Below, in pieces: positions 38,785 through 47,411 of a stretch of 64,000 nucleotides of DNA. How positions within the stretch are numbered: the stretch's first letter is position 1; each line of letters starts with the position of its first letter. Source of the stretch: Ectothiorhodospiraceae bacterium (GTDB taxonomy: Bacteria; Pseudomonadota; Gammaproteobacteria; Nitrococcales; Aquisalimonadaceae); contig JAFIFU010000002.1 of NCBI GenBank assembly GCA_020831885.1, positions 1-64,000 on the forward strand, in the 5' to 3' direction. The notes below the pieces were generated by a model. The model was given only the letters and a program-made list of their open reading frames with translations. It made no database searches and had not been told where the DNA came from. The position numbers were made by a program, and so were the translations under genes.

Positions 38785-39522
38785 TTACAAGTTGGGAATC
38801 AGCTCGCCGAGCAGGCTGCGCACCCGGTCCATGCCCAACCGCAGATTGCGGTCGATGTCATCCATGGTGATGGCAGCGGAATGCAGGCCTGCCGCCCAGT
38901 TCGCCACCACGGCGCAGCAGGCATAAGACAGGCCCAGTTCCCTGGCCAGGGCCGCTTCCGGCATACCGGTCATGCCCACCATGTCGCAGCCGTCCTGTTT
39001 GAGCCGGCGGATCTCCGCTGCCGTCTCCAACCGGGGCCCCTGGGTGGCGGCGTAGGTACCCCGGTCCACCAGGGGCACGTCGGCCGCACGCCCGGCCGCC
39101 ACCATCAGTTTGCGCAGTTCGCCGTCGTAGGGTTCGGTAAAGTCGATGTGGGTGACATGGGTCAGATCATCGGTGAACAGGGTGTGCTCGCGCCCCCAGG
39201 TGTAGTCGATAACCTGGTCAGGCACCGCCAGCACGGAGGGCGCCATGTTCTCTGTGATACCGCCCACCGCCGCAACCGCAACCAGACGCTCCACCCCCAG
39301 GTGATGCAGTGCCCAGAGATTGGCCCGGTAATTAACCCGATGGGGCGGGATGGTATGCCCGTAACCATGGCGTGCCAGGAAGATGACCTCCCGGCCATGG
39401 AAAATACCGTGGGTGACCGGCCCGGACGGCTCGCCGTACGGGGTATGCACCACCTCCCGTCGCTGGATTTCCAGTCCCTTCAGGGAGGTCAATCCGGTAC
39501 CGCCGATGATCGCCACACCCAT
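38785..39522 (-). CDS. S-methyl-5'-thioinosine phosphorylase (MTA phosphorylase family)
   Basis: This 245-residue nucleoside phosphorylase has AIIGGTGLTSLKGLEI (phosphate-binding GGTG), RHGYGHTIPPHRVNYRAN, and GTYAATQGPRLETAAEI and MVGMTGMPEAALARELG that form the base and ribose sites. In Pseudomonas the close homologue acts on methylthioinosine after MTA deamination; distinguishing that from MTA phosphorylase needs assay or phylogeny. It is 14 bp after hpt, so the two purine-salvage genes share a transcript. Confidence 0.88.
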   Translation of the reverse strand: MGVAIIGGTGLTSLKGLEIQRREVVHTPYGEPSGPVTHGIFHGREVIFLARHGYGHTIPPHRVNYRANLWALHHLGVERLVAVAAVGGITENMAPSVLAVPDQVIDYTWGREHTLFTDDLTHVTHIDFTEPYDGELRKLMVAAGRAADVPLVDRGTYAATQGPRLETAAEIRRLKQDGCDMVGMTGMPEAALARELGLSYACCAVVANWAAGLHSAAITMDDIDRNLRLGMDRVRSLLGELIPNL

Positions 39523-39536
39523 GGTCTGTCCCCCGT

Positions 39537-40085
39537 TCAGTCGTCAGCCGCAGCGTAAATACCCGGTACGTTACGCAGCATGTCCCGATAGTCCATACCG
39601 CTGCCGAACACGTAGCGGTCTTCGGTGGTGAGCCCCACGTACTCCGCGGAAACGCCGGAGACGCAGCGATCATGCAGTTTTTTCACCAGAACGGCCGTGC
39701 GCACGGTGGACGCGCCTCGGGCGTAACAGTCCTGGATGATTCCCTGAAGGGTATGCCCTTCGTCCAGGATATCGTCGATGATCAGCACCGTCCGGCCCTT
39801 GAGGGCCGTACGGGGCCGGGCCAGCCAGACCAGCTCGCCACCGGCGGTTTCCCCGCGATAACGGGTGGCATGCACGTAATCCACTTCCAGCGGGAACTCC
39901 AGCTTGGGTAACAGGCGGCCCGCCGGTATCAGGGCCCCCACCATCACGCACAGCACCACCGGCAGCGTGTCCCGCAACTCGGCGGTGATCTCCTCCGCCA
40001 TGCGATCCAGCGCGGCCTCCACCTGTCGATCGTCATAGAGCCGGTCGGCCGCCGCGAGTGCCGCGGCGATGTCGTCTCGATTCAT
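39537..40085 (-). CDS. hpt: Hypoxanthine-guanine phosphoribosyltransferase
   Basis: The enzyme transfers ribose-5-phosphate from PRPP to hypoxanthine or guanine. From ATG 40085 (MNRDDIAAALAAADRLYDD) it has 182 residues with the PRPP loop VLIIDDILDEGHTLQGI and VKKLHDRC for base recognition. It would use the hypoxanthine released by the neighbouring thioinosine phosphorylase, which makes the pair a coherent salvage unit. Confidence 0.9.
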   Translation of the reverse strand: MNRDDIAAALAAADRLYDDRQVEAALDRMAEEITAELRDTLPVVLCVMVGALIPAGRLLPKLEFPLEVDYVHATRYRGETAGGELVWLARPRTALKGRTVLIIDDILDEGHTLQGIIQDCYARGASTVRTAVLVKKLHDRCVSGVSAEYVGLTTEDRYVFGSGMDYRDMLRNVPGIYAAADD

Positions 40086-40193
40086 GCCAGTCTTTCCGCT
40101 TTGCAAGCCAACAGTGTCCGTTGATCGTGGCGGAAGCCCGGATGCCGCCGCCAGTACGGACGGGCAACCGACCGACGCCGCACCTCCCACGGT

Positions 40194-40547
40194 TCAGAAG
40201 GTGAGTACCACGGTATCGTCGCGCAGGGACTCGGTCACCAGCCAGGCGGCGCCCACCACCTCGTCCACCTCCCGTTCCAGCTCCGGCCCGAACCGGGCCA
40301 GTGCCGGTGAGCACAGCAACAGCCGGACGCCCAGCTCCCGTGCCTGTGTCAAAGCGGTGGCCACCGTGCGTCCGGATCCATCGGGCAACAGCGCCTGACG
40401 TTGTTGCTCCTGCAGCACACCGGCCGCATCGCCGGTGAACGCCACATCCACCGCCACCTCCATGGCAGCGGCGACGCTGGCCTGGGCCAGTGCGGATGCC
40501 AGCGCGCCGGTACCCGCTTCCCCGGCATTGGCCAGAATGAACAGCAT
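40194..40547 (-). CDS. DsrE-family protein
   Basis: From ATG 40547 ([20 protein letters not shown]) the 117-residue protein shows the DsrE/DsrF/TusD-like Rossmann-type pattern: [17 protein letters not shown], a central helix, and [15 protein letters not shown] with a single conserved cysteine, ending DDTVVLTF. Family members handle persulfide sulfur or are peroxiredoxin-like; no dsr or tus genes are nearby, so the role is unknown. In-frame codons continue upstream into the inverted-repeat element, but similarity begins at MLFI. Confidence 0.7.
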   Translation of the reverse strand: MLFILANAGEAGTGALASALAQASVAAAMEVAVDVAFTGDAAGVLQEQQRQALLPDGSGRTVATALTQARELGVRLLLCSPALARFGPELEREVDEVVGAAWLVTESLRDDTVVLTF

Positions 40548-40580
40548 GCGCCGGGCCACGTCTTCCCCTCCACGGAAGTC

Positions 40581-40790
40581 AGGGAAGCACTGATCGATTC
40601 CCATGGCGCTCTGCGGAGCCCTTCGAGCGGGCTGACAAGGCGGCGTTTGCAGGCAATGGCCGTGGTCCTTGTCAAGAACGCCAACGCCCTTCAGCGTGCG
40701 CGAAGGGCCCGCCATTGCCTGCGAGCCGCGCCTTGCCCCCGAACACGCTGCTATGCCAGAGCGCCATGGGAATCGATCAGCGCTTCCTTA
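40581..40790. repeat. 210-bp MITE-like inverted-repeat element
   Basis: The first 34 bases (AGGGAAGCACTGATCGATTC...) and the reverse complement of the last 34 match at 31 positions. Inside, CAAGGCGGCGTTTGCAGGCAATGGC-type sequence is mirrored by GCCATTGCCTGCGAGCCGCG, so nearly the whole element can fold on itself. It has no gene. The form fits a miniature inverted-repeat transposable element or a large REP-like palindrome in the 338-bp gap between the DsrE-like gene and the helicase gene. The rest of the gap (40791-40885) shows nothing else. Confidence 0.7.
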
Positions 40791-40885
40791 GGGGCAAGAC
40801 GATACCGGAATCGTCGCCGGGGGGCCACGCCGGAGCATGCGGAGAGACAGGACAAAACCGCACAAATCCTGTAGTCTCTGCGCGC

Positions 40886-42193
40886 ATGAAAAACGATGCC
40901 ATGACCGATATCAGCTTCAAGTCCCTGGGCCTCACCCAGTGCCTGCTCGACGGCCTGGACGAGGCAGGATTCACCCATTGCACGCCGATCCAGGCGGCAA
41001 CGCTGCCGCTGATTCTCCAGCGACGTGACGTGGCCGGCCAGGCCCAGACGGGAACGGGGAAATCCGCCGCCTTTCTGCTGGGAACCATGCATTATCTGAT
41101 GGAGACCCCGGTGGAGGAGGACAAGCAGGGGCCCTGGACGCTGATCCTTGCACCAACCCGGGAACTGGCGCTGCAAATCCACAAGGATGCCCAGTTGCTG
41201 GGCCGCTTCACCGGACTCAAGGCGGTTGCGGTTTACGGCGGCACCGGCTACGAGTCCCAGCGCAAGGCCCTGCAGGAGGGCGTGGACATCATCGTCGGCA
41301 CCCCGGGGCGGATCATCGACTACTACAAGCAGGGCGTGTTCCGACTCGACAACATCGAGGTGGTGGTGCTGGATGAGGCCGACCGGATGTTCGACCTGGG
41401 CTTCATCGACGACATCCGCTACCTGCTCCGCCGTATGCCTCCGCCGGAGAAACGGATCAACCTGCTGTTCTCCGCCACGCTGTCCCAGCGGGTGCTGGAA
41501 CTGGCCTACGAACACATGAACGATCCGGAAACCGTGCGCATCGAGCCGGAACAGGTGACGGCACAGAAAGTCACACAGAAGCTCTACCACGTGCCCAAGG
41601 AAGACAAGATCCCCCTGCTGATCGGCCTGCTGCGCTCCCATGACCCGCGTCGCACCATCATCTTCGTGAACACCAAGCGGGCGGCGGAAACGGTCACCGG
41701 CTATCTGAAGGGCAACGACTTCGACGCCGCCGTGATTTCCGGCGACATTCCCCAGAAGCAGCGGGAGAACCTGCTGAAGCGTTTTCAGGAGGGCGATCTG
41801 CCCATCCTGGTTGCCACCGACGTGGCGGCGCGGGGTCTGCACATTCCGGGGGTGAGCCACGTGGTCAACTTCGACCTGCCCCAGGATGCCGAGGACTATG
41901 TGCACCGCATCGGCCGGACCGCCCGTGCCGGCGCAACCGGTGACGCCATCAGTCTGGCCTGTGATGAGTACGTGTACTCCCTGCCGGACATCGAGGCGTA
42001 TATCGAGCAGAAGATTCCATCCGAGTTCCCGGAAGAATCGGCCCTGGCCCGGGATCTGAAGCCCCCGGTGCGAGCGCCCCGCCGCAAGCCCGCTGGCGGC
42101 CCCCGAAGCGGCGGCGGCGGCCGGCGGCGGGACGGGGATGCACCGCGACGGCGGAACGCGGGATCATCCGGGGCCCGTAACAGCGCGGACTGA
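40886..42193 (+). CDS. rhlB: DEAD-box RNA helicase, RhlB-like
   Basis: From ATG 40886 the 435-residue protein has the Q motif [17 protein letters not shown], Walker [26 protein letters not shown] (LFSATLSQR), and [19 protein letters not shown] with [10 protein letters not shown], then a basic glycine/arginine-rich tail. The N-terminal GFTHCTPIQ and overall length match RhlB, the degradosome helicase, and an RNase E scaffold is encoded at 19113. Start at 40901 ([10 protein letters not shown]) is equally possible; neither has a clear ribosome binding site. RhlE is the main alternative. Confidence 0.88.
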   Translation: MKNDAMTDISFKSLGLTQCLLDGLDEAGFTHCTPIQAATLPLILQRRDVAGQAQTGTGKSAAFLLGTMHYLMETPVEEDKQGPWTLILAPTRELALQIHKDAQLLGRFTGLKAVAVYGGTGYESQRKALQEGVDIIVGTPGRIIDYYKQGVFRLDNIEVVVLDEADRMFDLGFIDDIRYLLRRMPPPEKRINLLFSATLSQRVLELAYEHMNDPETVRIEPEQVTAQKVTQKLYHVPKEDKIPLLIGLLRSHDPRRTIIFVNTKRAAETVTGYLKGNDFDAAVISGDIPQKQRENLLKRFQEGDLPILVATDVAARGLHIPGVSHVVNFDLPQDAEDYVHRIGRTARAGATGDAISLACDEYVYSLPDIEAYIEQKIPSEFPEESALARDLKPPVRAPRRKPAGGPRSGGGGRRRDGDAPRRRNAGSSGARNSAD

Positions 42194-42223
42194 ACCGGTC
42201 CATCGTGTCCGGAGGCAGGCCTG

Positions 42224-42832
42224 ATGAATTATCTGGCCCATCTCTACCTTGCCGACCCGGACGACGCCCACCGTCTGGGCAACCTCGCCGGGGACTGGAT
42301 CAAGGGTCGCCTGCAGACGCAGCCCCTCCCGGACCGCGTGCTTGACGGCGTGCGCCGCCACCGGGCGGTGGACAGCTACAGCGACCGGCATCCCGTGATG
42401 ATCCGTGCCCGCGCCCGGCTGCCGGCTCACCGCCGTCGGGTGGGCGGGATCATTCTGGACATGCTCTGGGACCATTTCCTGGTCTGTCACTGGTCCCGGT
42501 ACCACAGCGTCCCCCTGCCCCAGTTCCTGAGCGCCTGCTATGCCGGGCTGGAGCGCATGGAACCCCACTGGCCGGACCCGGCCCGACGAGTGCTGCCGCG
42601 CATCATCCGGGAGGACTGGCTGTCCGCCTACGGAGATCTGGACGCCGTGGCCTTCAGCCTGGACCGCATCGCCACACGCCTGAACCGGGATCCGGGGCTG
42701 GCCGGTGCCATGCGGGATGTTCGCCCGCTCTATCGGTTACTGGAAGCGGATTTCCTCGCCTTCAAGCTGCTGCGCATTCCCCGAGAACGTCTGGACCGGG
42801 AATTGGGCCTGTCCGGCACCGGGTCCGGGTAG
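42224..42832 (+). CDS. acpH: ACP phosphodiesterase (AcpH family)
   Basis: AcpH removes the phosphopantetheine arm from holo-ACP. The 202-residue protein has NYLAHLYLADPDDAHRLGNL, GDWIKGRL and GVRRHRAVDSYSDRHPVM, where the histidines and aspartates of this HD-like metalloenzyme lie, and GIILDMLWDHFLVCHWS. AGGCAGGCC precedes ATG 42224. It would act on the ACP encoded at 11096. Confidence 0.88.
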   Translation: MNYLAHLYLADPDDAHRLGNLAGDWIKGRLQTQPLPDRVLDGVRRHRAVDSYSDRHPVMIRARARLPAHRRRVGGIILDMLWDHFLVCHWSRYHSVPLPQFLSACYAGLERMEPHWPDPARRVLPRIIREDWLSAYGDLDAVAFSLDRIATRLNRDPGLAGAMRDVRPLYRLLEADFLAFKLLRIPRERLDRELGLSGTGSG

Positions 42833-42932
42833 CCACACCACGCAAGCCTTCGGAATCACCGCCAGGCCTGCTTCGCTCTGCGACGTTACGGACTAAACTG
42901 CGGGAATGACACCTGCAATAGACGGCATTGTC

Positions 42933-43334
42933 ATGGGTACGCGACACTTCGGCCTTTTGCTTCTCCTGGCGCTGTTACTGACCGGCTGTGGCGATGGCGG
43001 TCAACCGAGCACCGGCGAGGATCCTACCGCGGCCTACCGGACTTTCTTCACCGAGCTTTCCCGCGGCAACACCCAACGGGCCCTGGAAGGGCTGGCGCCG
43101 GAAGGCGCACTGGGCAACACCTTCCAGGGAGCCGGCTATTACATGCTGGCGGACACGGTGAATACCAGTCTGGAGGAACATGGCGGCCTGTCGGAGATCA
43201 TCATCGACCACACCCGGGAGCACGATGATGATTCGGTCACCGTGGAAGGCCGGTTGATCCTGCGGGACGGCACGGAACTGGAGCGTCGCATCCGGTTCAG
43301 CCGGGAAAACGGCCGCTGGGTCGGCCGCGTCTGA
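42933..43334 (+). CDS. Small lipoprotein, DUF4878-like
   Basis: From ATG 42933 the 133-residue protein has a lipoprotein signal with lipobox LLTGC, then a roughly 100-residue domain starting DPTAAYRTFFTELSRGNTQR and ending in alternating strands (VEGRLILRDG, RIRFSRENGRWVGRV). This is the layout of DUF4878/NTF2-like lipoproteins. An upstream ATG at 42906 would lengthen the signal peptide unfavourably. Function unknown. Confidence 0.7.
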   Translation: MGTRHFGLLLLLALLLTGCGDGGQPSTGEDPTAAYRTFFTELSRGNTQRALEGLAPEGALGNTFQGAGYYMLADTVNTSLEEHGGLSEIIIDHTREHDDDSVTVEGRLILRDGTELERRIRFSRENGRWVGRV

Positions 43335-43340
43335 ACGGAT

Positions 43341-43370
43341 TTGGGTTTGGCCGCCCGGCCGGGCTATAGT
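43341..43370 (+). promoter_or_regulatory. Possible promoter before the patatin-like gene
   Basis: TTGGGT (43341-43346), an 18-bp GC-rich spacer and TATAGT (43365-43370) lie 93 bp before the GTG start at 43463. A CCCCTG-aaa-CAGGGG hairpin at about 43408-43421 lies in the implied leader. Match to consensus is moderate. Confidence 0.4.
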
Positions 43371-43462
43371 CTCCGCCGACTTTTCCAGGCTTTCAGAGCG
43401 TATGGCCCCCTGAAACAGGGGAATGCGTTCTGTACGGTTAGTGAAACCACGGAGGCCCCAGG

Positions 43463-44539
43463 GTGGCGGAAGCGGGGACGGAACTGGAGCTACGCGCCGG
43501 ACCACAGGCACTGGAACGCATTCGCGCCGAGGGGCTGCGGCCGGAAATGGTGCGCGGGCTTGCCGGCGCCGCCGGTGGCCCGAAGTGGCTGGCACTGCAT
43601 CATCTCGACCGTCTGCTTTTCGGACACTGGCTGCCACAGGCTCCACGCCCCCGCTTCCTTATCGGCTCCTCCATCGCCACCTGGCGTTTCGCCATGGGCG
43701 CACAGCAGGATCCGGAAGCCGCCTACGAACGTTTCGCCCGGACCTATATTCACGAGCAGCGCTACAGCCAACGCCCCACACCGGCGGAGGTCAGCGCGGA
43801 GGCCCGCCGGCTGGTGGATGTGTTGCTGGGGCCAGACGGCCCCCACGAGATTCTGAACAACACGCGCCTGCAGCTCCAGATCATGGCGGTGCGCTGCCGG
43901 GGACTGCTACGGCGGGAGGGCGCTGCGCTGGGGGTCGGGCTCGCCTTGGCCGGGGCAGGGAATCTGCTCAGCCGGCGCACTCTGGCCCTGGGTTTCCAGC
44001 GGGCCCTGTTCCAGCATCCGGAATCCACGCAACCGCTGCCCGACCTCAACCACTTCGGCTTGCGCCGCTACCGGCTTACGGAGAGGAATCTGCGTTCCGC
44101 CCTGCTCGCCTCCGGCTCGATTCCGACGGTTATGGAACCGGAGCGGGATATTCCAGGTGCTGATCCGGGCGTCTACCGCGACGGCGGCCTGGTGGACTAC
44201 CAGATGGCCGTTGACTACGGCAGTGATGGGGATATCGTCCTGTTCCCCCACTACGAACACCGCATGGTCCCCGGCTGGTTCGACAAACCCCTGCCCTGGC
44301 GCCGGGCGCCGGGCGGAGCGATGGACTCGGTCCTACTGGTGGCGCCGTCGGCGGGGTTTGTGGAATCGCTGCCGCGGCGCCGGATTCCGGACCGGAAGGA
44401 TTTCTATCGCTATGCCGGCGACGATGCCGCCCGGGCCAGGGACTGGCAGCGGGTCAGTGACGCCACGCGCCGACTGGCGGACGCCTTCCACGACGCCTGC
44501 GAAAGCGGCCGTATCCGTTACCTGATCAAACCCTTGTAG
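43463..44539 (+). CDS. Patatin-like phospholipase family protein
   Basis: The 358-residue protein (GTG start 43463) has the oxyanion-type LAGAAGGPKWLAL, a nucleophile elbow FLIGSSIATWRFAMG and the dyad aspartate in VYRDGGLVDYQMAVDYG. The elbow reads GSSIA instead of the usual GxSxG, a variant seen in this uncharacterised bacterial branch. No signal peptide is visible, so it is probably cytosolic or peripheral. It may hydrolyse phospholipids or other acyl esters. A secreted hydrolase gene follows after 12 bp. Confidence 0.8.
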   Translation: MAEAGTELELRAGPQALERIRAEGLRPEMVRGLAGAAGGPKWLALHHLDRLLFGHWLPQAPRPRFLIGSSIATWRFAMGAQQDPEAAYERFARTYIHEQRYSQRPTPAEVSAEARRLVDVLLGPDGPHEILNNTRLQLQIMAVRCRGLLRREGAALGVGLALAGAGNLLSRRTLALGFQRALFQHPESTQPLPDLNHFGLRRYRLTERNLRSALLASGSIPTVMEPERDIPGADPGVYRDGGLVDYQMAVDYGSDGDIVLFPHYEHRMVPGWFDKPLPWRRAPGGAMDSVLLVAPSAGFVESLPRRRIPDRKDFYRYAGDDAARARDWQRVSDATRRLADAFHDACESGRIRYLIKPL

Positions 44540-44551
44540 AGAGGATATCCC

Positions 44552-45820
44552 GTGTTGCGCATCATCTTCGGTGCCTTTGCCCTGCTATGCCACAGCCTGG
44601 TCGCCGCCACGCAGAACCCGGATTCGGAACGCTGGGTTCTGGACGAGGACAACCTCCCCTTCGATTCCGCCCCGGGCCTGGAAACGGAGACCGGATGGGG
44701 CACGCTGGATGGTGCCGGTTATCGGTGGGAGATCCCGGAGCACTGGAACGGGGATCTGGTGATCTACGCGCGGCCGCTGCGGAGCAGCCGGCAGCCGACG
44801 CTGGAAGTCATCAACCCTCCGGGGCGCGAGGATCTGCTGGATCGGGGTTTCGCCTGGGCGGCGTCCAGCTTCGACTACAACGGCTATCACGTGCAGTCCG
44901 GTGTGGATCACAGCCACCGATTGCTCCAGCACTTCATCGGGATGCATCCGGTGCCGGGTCGCGTTTATCTGGTGGGCCATGATCTGGGCGGCCAGGTGGC
45001 CGCCGCCAGCGCGGAGCAGCATCCGGACAGCTACGACGGCGTCCTGGCTCTGTGCGCGCCTCTGGTGGATACCGCCCTGCTGGACTATCTCATGGCGTAC
45101 ACCCTTGCCGCCAAGGCGCTGGCCGGTATCGACGCCCGCTTTCCGGATCCGGAATTCCAGGAGCGCACGCGCCCGGACACGCTGGCCGCCCTTGGCCCCG
45201 ACTACCCGTCCATGGTCCATCCGGCCGGTGAGGAACTGATCTATCTGCACACCCGACTGGCAGGCGGGCCACATGTGCTGTCGGATGCCGCCATCGAGGC
45301 CTGGGCCACCCTGCTGTTCGATTTCGGCCACATGGACGGCAGCCTCGGGGGGCTGGCCCCGGGCAATGTGATCGATACCCGGGAGATACTCTACCGCCTA
45401 CCGGATCCGGAGCGGGCCGCCTGGCTCAACGGCCAGGTGCTGCGCCTGGAGCCGGAGCCGCAGATCCAGCGCGGCGGGCTGGAAGCGATTCCTCCCACCA
45501 CCGGGGAGATCGGGATCCCGGTCCTGACCGTGGCTGCGCTGGGCGATCTCTACGTGCCGCTCAGCATGCAGCAACTGTTCGCGGAGCGGGTTGCGGATGC
45601 CGGGCGAGCCCAACTGCTGGTCCAGTGGGTGATTCGCGATCTGGGCCATTGCACCCTGACCACCGAGGAGGAGGCGCAGGCATTCGACGCCCTGGTGACG
45701 TGGGTGGAAGACGGCCGCCGGCCCCGGGGAGACCGGGTCCGCGATCCGGATGCCGTGGCCGCGAAAGATTTCGGCTGCCGGCATACCCGCACGGACCGCC
45801 CAGGCCTGCCGGCCTGCTGA
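44552..45820 (+). CDS. Exported alpha/beta-hydrolase
   Basis: A 422-residue protein (GTG start with GAGAGGATA upstream) begins with a signal peptide (IIFGAFALLCHSLVAA). The domain has the nucleophile elbow VYLVGHDLGGQVAAA, where aspartate takes the nucleophile position of the usual GxSxG; an early acidic residue and the late histidine in IRDLGHCTL fit the fold. An aspartate nucleophile is typical of haloalkane dehalogenases and epoxide hydrolases, but the long insert after the elbow and the secreted location are not, so the substrate is open. It probably shares a transcript with the patatin-like gene. Confidence 0.72.
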   Translation: MLRIIFGAFALLCHSLVAATQNPDSERWVLDEDNLPFDSAPGLETETGWGTLDGAGYRWEIPEHWNGDLVIYARPLRSSRQPTLEVINPPGREDLLDRGFAWAASSFDYNGYHVQSGVDHSHRLLQHFIGMHPVPGRVYLVGHDLGGQVAAASAEQHPDSYDGVLALCAPLVDTALLDYLMAYTLAAKALAGIDARFPDPEFQERTRPDTLAALGPDYPSMVHPAGEELIYLHTRLAGGPHVLSDAAIEAWATLLFDFGHMDGSLGGLAPGNVIDTREILYRLPDPERAAWLNGQVLRLEPEPQIQRGGLEAIPPTTGEIGIPVLTVAALGDLYVPLSMQQLFAERVADAGRAQLLVQWVIRDLGHCTLTTEEEAQAFDALVTWVEDGRRPRGDRVRDPDAVAAKDFGCRHTRTDRPGLPAC

Positions 45821-45866
45821 GCCGGATACCCCCGCTCGTGCCGGGGTGATCCGAATGATATCCGGG

Positions 45867-46430
45867 CTAGAACCGCACCCGCAGGCCGGCTGTCCCCAGG
45901 TAGGTGAACCGGGTGCTCAGGCCCAGATACTGGACGCCGGCATCGGTGATCAGGTCCAGTCGCTCGGTCAGGTTGTAGCCGAGACCCAGTCCCACGCCGA
46001 GTCGCCCCTGGTGCCGTGCACTCCGATGGGACTCGTCCAGATACCGATACACGCCGCCCAGGCGCGCCCGGAAGAAGCTGCGCTCCCCCATGGCGGTGTT
46101 GGCGGCAAGGTAGAAGCCCGCCGACCGGAGATCACCCTCGATACGGCGGCTGCCATGGGATCGCCGGTAACTGTCCGTGGTTTCCATCAGTTCCAGCTCC
46201 AGGGCGAAAAACGACCGCGGAGCCCCGGGGCTGTGGTAGGGCATGCGCCAGCCCAGGTTGAGATACACGCCATAGCCCTCCCGGCCGCCCTCCGGCGCGA
46301 TCACGGCACCACCGGCAGTCAGCGACCAGGGGCCGGGCCCCGTGTCCTCCGCCGGCCCGGCCAGCGCCGACCCGAGCCCGCCCAGAACAAGCAATCCCGC
46401 CGCAAACGCACCCCGCAACATCCTGTTCAT
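45867..46430 (-). CDS. Outer-membrane beta-barrel protein, uncharacterised
   Basis: The 187-residue protein has a signal peptide ending GSALA before GPAED and then alternating amphipathic strands rich in aromatic residues (GYGVYLNLGWRM, SFFALELELMETTDSYR, SAGFYLAANTAMG, RARLGGVYRYLDE, LGVGLGLGYNLTERLDL), closing with LRVRF, a typical barrel C-terminal phenylalanine for BAM recognition. It resembles 8-strand OmpA/OmpW-type or porin-like small barrels. Its start overlaps the mazG stop by ATGA, which is an odd partner for an outer-membrane protein. Confidence 0.75.
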   Translation of the reverse strand: MNRMLRGAFAAGLLVLGGLGSALAGPAEDTGPGPWSLTAGGAVIAPEGGREGYGVYLNLGWRMPYHSPGAPRSFFALELELMETTDSYRRSHGSRRIEGDLRSAGFYLAANTAMGERSFFRARLGGVYRYLDESHRSARHQGRLGVGLGLGYNLTERLDLITDAGVQYLGLSTRFTYLGTAGLRVRF

Positions 46431-47251
46431 CCACTCCGTTCCTCCGTGCCGCCCCGTTCATCACGCTTGGCCGCTTCCCAGGCCGCCTCCCGGGCATCAG
46501 CATCCACCTCGTCCAGCCGCTGGCCCCGCTCGGCCAGCGCCTGTTCCATGTGCCGGAAACGGCGTTCAAACTTGGCGTTGGCGCGGCGTAGCGCCGATTC
46601 CGGATCCACTTGGAGGTGCCGCGACAGGTTGGCCGCGGCGAACAGGAGGTCGCCCAGTTCCTCCTCCAGCAGTTCCCCATCCGAAGGCGTCTGATGCAGG
46701 ACCTCCTCCAGTTCGGCCAACTCCTCGCGGATCTTGTCCAGCACACCGCTGGCGTCCTGCCAGTCGAAGCCCACCCGCGCCGCCCGCCGGGTGAGTTTCA
46801 CCGCCCGCAACAACCCGGGAAGGGCCAGGCTCACGCCGGCCAAGGCCGAAACCGGCCCTTGATCCCCGTACTTGCGTGCCCGCTCTTCGGCCTTGATGGC
46901 CTCCCAACTCACCGTCTGGGATTCGGCGTCGTGCGCCTGTCCGGGGTCACGGAACACATGCGGATGACGCCGCACGATCTTGTCCCGGATGCCTGCCGCC
47001 ACGTCGGCGAAGTCGAACTGCCCCGCCTCCTCCGCCATGCGGGCGTGGAACACCACCTGGAAGAGAAGATCACCCAGTTCATCCCGGAGATCGGTCAGAT
47101 TCTCCCGCTGGATGGCATCGGCTACCTCGTAGGCTTCCTCGATGGTATACGGGGCGATGGTCTCGAAACTCTGCTGAAGATCCCAGGGGCACCCCGTCTC
47201 CGGGTCCCGCAGCCGTGCCATCACCTGCAACAATTCGTCCAGCACCTTCAC
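46427..47251 (-). CDS. mazG: Nucleoside triphosphate pyrophosphohydrolase MazG
   Basis: MazG hydrolyses NTPs to monophosphates and pyrophosphate and removes damaged nucleotides. The 274-residue sequence has two MazG domains: LRDPETGCPWDLQQSFETIA and EEAYEVADAI with ELGDLLFQVVFHA first, and then REELAELEEVLHQT with EEELGDLLFAAANL. Length is typical. It is divergent from the TetR gene at 47412. Confidence 0.94.
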   Translation of the reverse strand: MKVLDELLQVMARLRDPETGCPWDLQQSFETIAPYTIEEAYEVADAIQRENLTDLRDELGDLLFQVVFHARMAEEAGQFDFADVAAGIRDKIVRRHPHVFRDPGQAHDAESQTVSWEAIKAEERARKYGDQGPVSALAGVSLALPGLLRAVKLTRRAARVGFDWQDASGVLDKIREELAELEEVLHQTPSDGELLEEELGDLLFAAANLSRHLQVDPESALRRANAKFERRFRHMEQALAERGQRLDEVDADAREAAWEAAKRDERGGTEERSG

Positions 47252-47340
47252 CGGTCATTCCCCTGAATCGCCTAATCCGCGCCCGTATTTCACCACACTC
47301 CCCCGACGGTGTATGCTTCCCGCGCGGACGACAGCCTTTG

Positions 47341-47391
47341 GCAAACATGGCAGTTGAACCAGTTGACATGTTTTGCATGCTTGCATAACGT
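47341..47391 (+). promoter_or_regulatory. TetR-gene promoter overlapped by an inverted repeat (candidate operator)
   Basis: A consensus -35 TTGACA at 47363-47368 is followed after 17 bp by TAACGT (47386-47391); TTGCATAAC is an alternative extended -10. GCAAACATG (47341-47349) and CATGTTTTGC (47367-47376) form a near-perfect inverted repeat around the -35 box, and CAGTTGA is directly repeated between the arms. TetR proteins commonly bind such repeats at their own promoter. Confidence 0.55.
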
Positions 47392-47411
47392 CGAGGCGGT
47401 TACCCTAGAGC

